A stretch of 64,000 bases of DNA from assembly GCA_031425035.1 (NCBI GenBank), contig JANPIN010000106.1:17842-81841 (forward strand), read 5' to 3'. Below are positions 61,201 through 64,000 of the stretch, one piece after another. The position numbers and the translations under genes were made by a program. The notes under the pieces were generated by a model. The model was not told where the DNA came from, ran no database searches, and saw only the letters and a program-made list of their open reading frames with translations. The DNA is from M3007 sp031425035 (GTDB taxonomy: Bacteria > Bacteroidota > Bacteroidia > Chitinophagales > Saprospiraceae). The number at the start of each line of letters is the position of its first letter. Positions within the stretch are counted from its first letter, which is position 1.

Positions 61201-63664
61201 CGCGCAGGGCGCCTGGAAACTTTCCGTTACGGATAATTTCCCCGAAGACGGCGGCGCGTTGACGTCCTGGGGACTTTACTTTTGTTTCAGTGATTCCCTG
61301 GTGCCGGGTATTTTGTTGAAAAATGAACTTTTAACCCTTGGTGCAGGGTCTTCGGCGACGGTCAGTAATGTTTACCTGAAACTGAAAACGGTTGACCAGA
61401 CGACGCAGGGTCAATTTGTACTGCTCACTTTGCCACTGCACGGCAACCTGCAACTGAATGGGACAACTTTGGTGGCCGGCAGTGGATTTACACAGGCCGA
61501 TCTGGATGCCGGCGCCGTCACTTATCAGCATAATGGCGATACAGGAACGAGTGACGAATTTAGTTTCGACGCCTTTGATGCGGCTAACTCGGCCTGGGTA
61601 CATCAGGCGGTTTTTCACCTGGCCATCATTCAAAACAACTTAGCGGTAGTAGCTACCCAAACGCAGCCTTTGCTTTGTTTTAATGCCAACAGCGGCCAAA
61701 TTACCGTTCAGGCCACTGGTCTGGACGGACAATACACCTACAGCCTCAATGGCGGCGTAGTGCAAACATCGAACGTATTCAGCAACCTGGGGGCGGGCAC
61801 GTATTCCGTGGTGGTTAGCGGATCGTATGGTTTTACGGTCGGTGCCGGCGTTATTACCATCATAAATCCGACGGCCTTGCAGATCAATGCCTCCGTCAGC
61901 GCCGATTCCATCACCGTTATGGCTTCCGGCGGAACGGGCGTTTTACAATATAGCATCGATGGGCAGCAGTTCCAGTCCGGCAACACTTTTGCCAACCTGG
62001 CGAATGCCGTTTACACGGTTACGGTTGCCGATGCAAATGGCTGTACGGCTACCGCGCAGGCCATTGTGGCAGTGAATTCCTTACTGGCGAGCATCGGCAT
62101 ACAAAGTCCGGTATTGTGTAATGGTGAAAATCAGGGAGCCATTATTGTCAATATCGGTGGCGGTCAGGCGCCCTTTCAGTATTCTTTGAACGGTGGGGCT
62201 TTCCAAAGTAGTAACTTGTTTGAAAATCTGCCAGCCGGTACCTACACGGTCCAGGTCACAGATGCTCAGGGATTCAGTGTAACTTCCAACATGTTGCAAC
62301 TCAGCAGCCCAACGCCAATTGTTATTACAGCCAGTGCGATGCTGAACGTAGTGAGTGTGAATGCCATGGGTGGAACCGGTATTTTTCAGTATAGCTTGGA
62401 CGGTGTTAATTTTCAGAACAGCAATATTTTCAATAACCTGGCTAATGGGGTGTACACCATGACGGTTCGGGATGCGAACGGCTGTTTGTCCAGTACCGAA
62501 GTCCTGGTTGCCGTACCGACACTGCTGGCCATAGCGACGCTGACCTCTTCGCCGCTTTGTTTCGGCGCGGAAACGGGCAGTTTGCAGGTGTCAGCATCCG
62601 GTGGTGTTCCACCTTACGAGTATCAGTTGGACGGGGGTAATTTCCAGCCTGGCACCACGTTTTCGGGACTGGGCGCCGGCACCTATAACCTGGCTATTCG
62701 CGATGCGGCAGGGAGTATTTTGAGTTTGGCGCCGGTCACTATTATCCAGCTGGATGCCGTTGTTCCCACCGTTACTGTTATGGGTAATGATGCCGTCTTA
62801 AGTCTTTCCGGTGGCAATGGCGGAACTTTTTCGTATACCTTGAACGGCGCAGCGAATGCCTCGCTTCTCAATTTAGCCAACGGCGAATACACCCTGATAG
62901 CGACTGATCAAAGTTCCGGCTGCACGGGTCAAACAACTTTCCTGATCGACTACACACCGCTTTCGGCCACGATTTCCGTGAACGACGTGGAACCCTGTGA
63001 TGAACTGATTAACCTGGTAATCAGCGCCTTGGGTGGCAGCGCGCCTTTGCAGTATGCGCTGGATAATTCGCCCTACAGTTCGGATTCCATTTTCGTAAAC
63101 GTGGCTTCGGGTAGCCATACAGTGCATGTCCGGGATGCACAAGGGCAGTTATTCAGCCTGCCGGTTGAATTTATGCTGCCACAGGTAGTGGCTTTAAGCA
63201 CCGTGGTGGTAGGCGACAGCATTGTGGCCACGGCGAGTGCCGGCAATCTGCCGTATAGCTATAGCCTGGACGGTATTACTTTCCAGTCCAGCGCCGTGTT
63301 TGGCAATCTGCCGGGGGGCGTTTATGAAGTGACTGTTCGAGATGCGAACGGGTGTACCGCCAGTGTGGAAAATGTGCTGGTTACCAGTGGTTTGGTCGAA
63401 CCCAATTCGGCCTGGGGCTTGTCGGTCGTACCGAACCCGAGTGCCGGTTTGTTCCAGCTGCGTCTGGAAAACCCGCTGCTGTCGACCCTGCACCTTGAAC
63501 TGCTGGATATAGCCGGCCGCTGGTTGAAAACCTGGACGCTGGAACCTGCTTCCGGGCAGTTTTCTACGACCCTGGATTTGCAGCAATTTGCCGAAGGCAC
63601 GTATATTCTCCGTTTAACGGATGGGAAAAACTGGGGTGCCTTGCGATTACAAGTAGTGCGTTAA
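58298..63664 (+). CDS. Giant secreted metalloprotease: M12B-like (reprolysin-type) domain, P domain, SprB repeats, T9SS sorting domain
   Basis: A 1788-residue multidomain protein. A signal peptide (MLRHFLFLLPFFLGQSAVAQ) and propeptide are followed by the metzincin domain with HEMGHQFGASH (HExxHxxGxxH, residues 336-346) and the methionine turn IMGYAGIC. Ig-like domains come next, with a fibronectin-like segment around residue 770. A proprotein-convertase P domain spans about residues 845-995 (VNVFVGIDHTWVGDLSATL, ending SWGLYFCF), followed by a cadherin/CSPG-like unit. About seven SprB-type repeats lie between residues 1118 and 1705, each with PFQYSLNGG.FQ.SN.F.NL.AG.Y.V...D.G. The T9SS type A sorting domain closes it (VVPNPSAGLFQLRLE). 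It is exported to the surface or outside. Its target is unknown. Confidence 0.92.
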   Translation: MLRHFLFLLPFFLGQSAVAQNMWAEMPAAKVPLTGERLIVPQVYRSFQLDLNSLQPLLSAAPERFTLAAADNATVLTLPMPDGSSSQFRLYESPVMAPALQAKYPEIRCFTGRGVDDPTALLKCDLTPTGFHAQVLRAGRSTVFIDPFQTGDRQHYVVYLKKDYLPAADNTPFSCGVDLPAATELHLGAQPDFAGDCQLRHYRLALACTGEYAAFQGGTKPLVLAAMNTSMNRINGVYENEFAVTMQIIANNDLLIYLNGATDPYTNNDGGTMLDENVATCNSVIGAANYDLGHVFSTGGGGIAGLGVVCGGSKAWGVTGGGSPIGDPFDIDYVAHEMGHQFGASHTQNNDCNRSGNASMEPGSASTIMGYAGICGPNVQSNSDDYFHAINVQEVNNFITGNGNGCAVKINIGNSKPTVNGGLDRTIPKGTPFALTAVGADVNGDTLTYCWEQMDPEFATMPPVATSATGPLFRSFLPTVNPTRYFPRLSDLVANTNFDWEELPGVARNMKFRVTVRDNNYNGGCTGEDNVVITVAGTAGPLLVTAPNTNVTWLVGSAQTVTWNVAGTDLAPVSCSNVKLLLSTDGGFTYPVVLASSVANTGTAMVTVPNNISTTCRVKVEAVGNIFYDISNTNFKIQTPPTPTFLLTAAVDDLQICAGSNAVYGIAVDAVAGFNSPVQLTLSGAPAGATVSVSPNPVSAIGWSVVNISGLTPMMAGVYNMTLQGLGASIQQTINLHLTVLPGQPQGIATGVSPVEGAVDVAASPIFTWATVVYAQTYLVEIATNPVFAAGSVVVSEETSNDSLFNVPLQPGTVYYWRVRADNECGLGNFSAVQAFVTSRTICNQIFASFDIPKTIDPNSVNTVQSSLQVNATKRISDVNVFVGIDHTWVGDLSATLTSPAGQNFLLFAQPGVPADDYGCSGDNVEVTLDDDAALLAADLENTCNGNSPAVAGIFRPVQSLAALNGQLAQGAWKLSVTDNFPEDGGALTSWGLYFCFSDSLVPGILLKNELLTLGAGSSATVSNVYLKLKTVDQTTQGQFVLLTLPLHGNLQLNGTTLVAGSGFTQADLDAGAVTYQHNGDTGTSDEFSFDAFDAANSAWVHQAVFHLAIIQNNLAVVATQTQPLLCFNANSGQITVQATGLDGQYTYSLNGGVVQTSNVFSNLGAGTYSVVVSGSYGFTVGAGVITIINPTALQINASVSADSITVMASGGTGVLQYSIDGQQFQSGNTFANLANAVYTVTVADANGCTATAQAIVAVNSLLASIGIQSPVLCNGENQGAIIVNIGGGQAPFQYSLNGGAFQSSNLFENLPAGTYTVQVTDAQGFSVTSNMLQLSSPTPIVITASAMLNVVSVNAMGGTGIFQYSLDGVNFQNSNIFNNLANGVYTMTVRDANGCLSSTEVLVAVPTLLAIATLTSSPLCFGAETGSLQVSASGGVPPYEYQLDGGNFQPGTTFSGLGAGTYNLAIRDAAGSILSLAPVTIIQLDAVVPTVTVMGNDAVLSLSGGNGGTFSYTLNGAANASLLNLANGEYTLIATDQSSGCTGQTTFLIDYTPLSATISVNDVEPCDELINLVISALGGSAPLQYALDNSPYSSDSIFVNVASGSHTVHVRDAQGQLFSLPVEFMLPQVVALSTVVVGDSIVATASAGNLPYSYSLDGITFQSSAVFGNLPGGVYEVTVRDANGCTASVENVLVTSGLVEPNSAWGLSVVPNPSAGLFQLRLENPLLSTLHLELLDIAGRWLKTWTLEPASGQFSTTLDLQQFAEGTYILRLTDGKNWGALRLQVVR
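60826..63664 (+). repeat. Tandem SprB-like protein repeats (coded within the giant protease)
   Basis: From about 61650 to 63400 the coding sequence contains about seven units of roughly 75-78 codons. Each unit encodes a QYSLDG/QYSLNGG strand, a short NLANGVYTVTV strand, an ADANGC or RDANGC turn, and an opening cysteine pair. The units are diverged at the DNA level, so they are old rather than recent duplications. Confidence 0.8.
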
Positions 63665-63785
63665 TAAGCAGTTGAACTGGCAGGTAGTAGTTGATAAAGG
63701 TTGATTAAAGTTTATAAAAAAGGTTGATAATCAGCATTCTGTATAAGTTTAATCACGCAAATTTCGACATTAGTGACAGGCATAA

Positions 63786-63825
63786 AAAAGTGCTTCCGGA
63801 GTGACATCTGGAAGCACTTTTCTTT
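63786..63825. terminator. Bidirectional terminator between the protease and M28 genes
   Basis: AAAAGTGCTTCC (63786-63797) and GGAAGCACTTTT (63810-63821) form a perfect 12-pair stem around a 12-base loop, flanked by A and T runs on either side. Confidence 0.85.
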
Positions 63826-63835
63826 TCTATAAGCA

Positions 63836-64000
63836 TTACAACGGTTTAGCCGCCCGATAAATCATAGTCGCCACCACCTGGCCAACGGCTTTCAAGGTCG
63901 TTTTATCAATAATACTCAGGTTGTCAGCGTGCGTATGGTGATAAGCACCGAAACCACGTTCAGTCGGCATGTTGATAATGTCCACCATTGGAATGACGGT
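63836..64000 (-). CDS. M28 family peptidase, C-terminal fragment (5' end beyond window)
   Basis: 54 residues are visible before the stop at 63836-63838: VDIINMPTERGFGAYHHTHADNL, then IDKTTLKAVGQVVATMIYR. The block AYHHTHADNL is the last zinc-ligand histidine region of M28 aminopeptidases and related glutaminyl cyclase-like enzymes, where it precedes a final helix. The upstream part with the other ligands lies outside the window, so whether this is a secreted aminopeptidase or a carboxypeptidase-like member is open. Confidence 0.75.
   Translation of the reverse strand, partial: TVIPMVDIINMPTERGFGAYHHTHADNLSIIDKTTLKAVGQVVATMIYRAAKPL

Noticed and set aside
61650..63400. CRISPR-like repetition in the giant protease
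   Set aside because: The periodicity is coding: about 75 codons per unit, diverged in DNA, with SprB-type protein patterns; there are no short identical repeats with spacers.

Overview
The window comes from a chromosome of a Bacteroidota bacterium, most likely from the Saprospiria (Lewinella/Haliscomenobacter-like). The evidence is: a 1788-residue secreted protease with SprB-type repeats and a type IX secretion sorting domain; DUF4270, DUF4290 and DUF6913 proteins; promoters of the Bacteroidota form TTG-N19..21-TAnnTTTG; lipoproteins in place of many periplasmic proteins; a pinensin-like peptide precursor; and almost no Shine-Dalgarno sequences. Species placement is inference.

Left part (1-10 kb): a ComEC channel gene followed by a truncated helix-hairpin-helix protein; an AlkB-type alkane monooxygenase divergent from an FAD/2Fe-2S reductase; recG; a flavin amine oxidase; and an SRAP (HMCES/YedK) abasic-site protein. 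A gene-free stretch at 9760-10433 carries a cluster of DnaA-box-like 9-mers next to an AT-rich segment. A perfect ParB site (parS) lies at 13921-13936, with near-perfect copies at 12919 and 2696. Together these suggest that the window contains the chromosomal replication origin.

Middle (10-31 kb): heme A synthase (Cox15/CtaA), an alpha/beta hydrolase, thrC, an OmpA/PD40 lipoprotein-like protein, and a blaI-blaR1 (M56) pair with two visible operator dyads. These are followed by a Dna2-like nuclease-helicase with a GT2 glycosyltransferase, an orphan RND adaptor lipoprotein with a sterol-desaturase-like enzyme, aroQ, several unrecognised proteins, a LytTR regulator, a 70-residue RiPP-like precursor with a double-glycine leader and a cysteine-free core, recX and tRNA-Asp.

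Right-middle (31-46.6 kb): a long run of mostly plus-strand housekeeping genes: accA, DUF6913-dapA, a PlsC-like acyltransferase, a class V aminotransferase, an M49 peptidase lipoprotein, an M23 peptidase, mltA, a MoxR-like ATPase, an LpxL-like acyltransferase, then YceI and a hypothetical lipoprotein. Many serve envelope and lipid synthesis.

Right part (46.6-64 kb): a minus-strand cluster in the order short starch-synthase-like protein, DUF4270, glmS, DUF4290; a LOG-family protein; a Wzc-like polysaccharide co-polymerase with a degenerate kinase domain; then the tail protease prc, a CBS-domain protein, the giant T9SS metalloprotease, and the end of an M28 peptidase gene. There are no insertion sequences, CRISPR arrays, prophages or rRNA genes.
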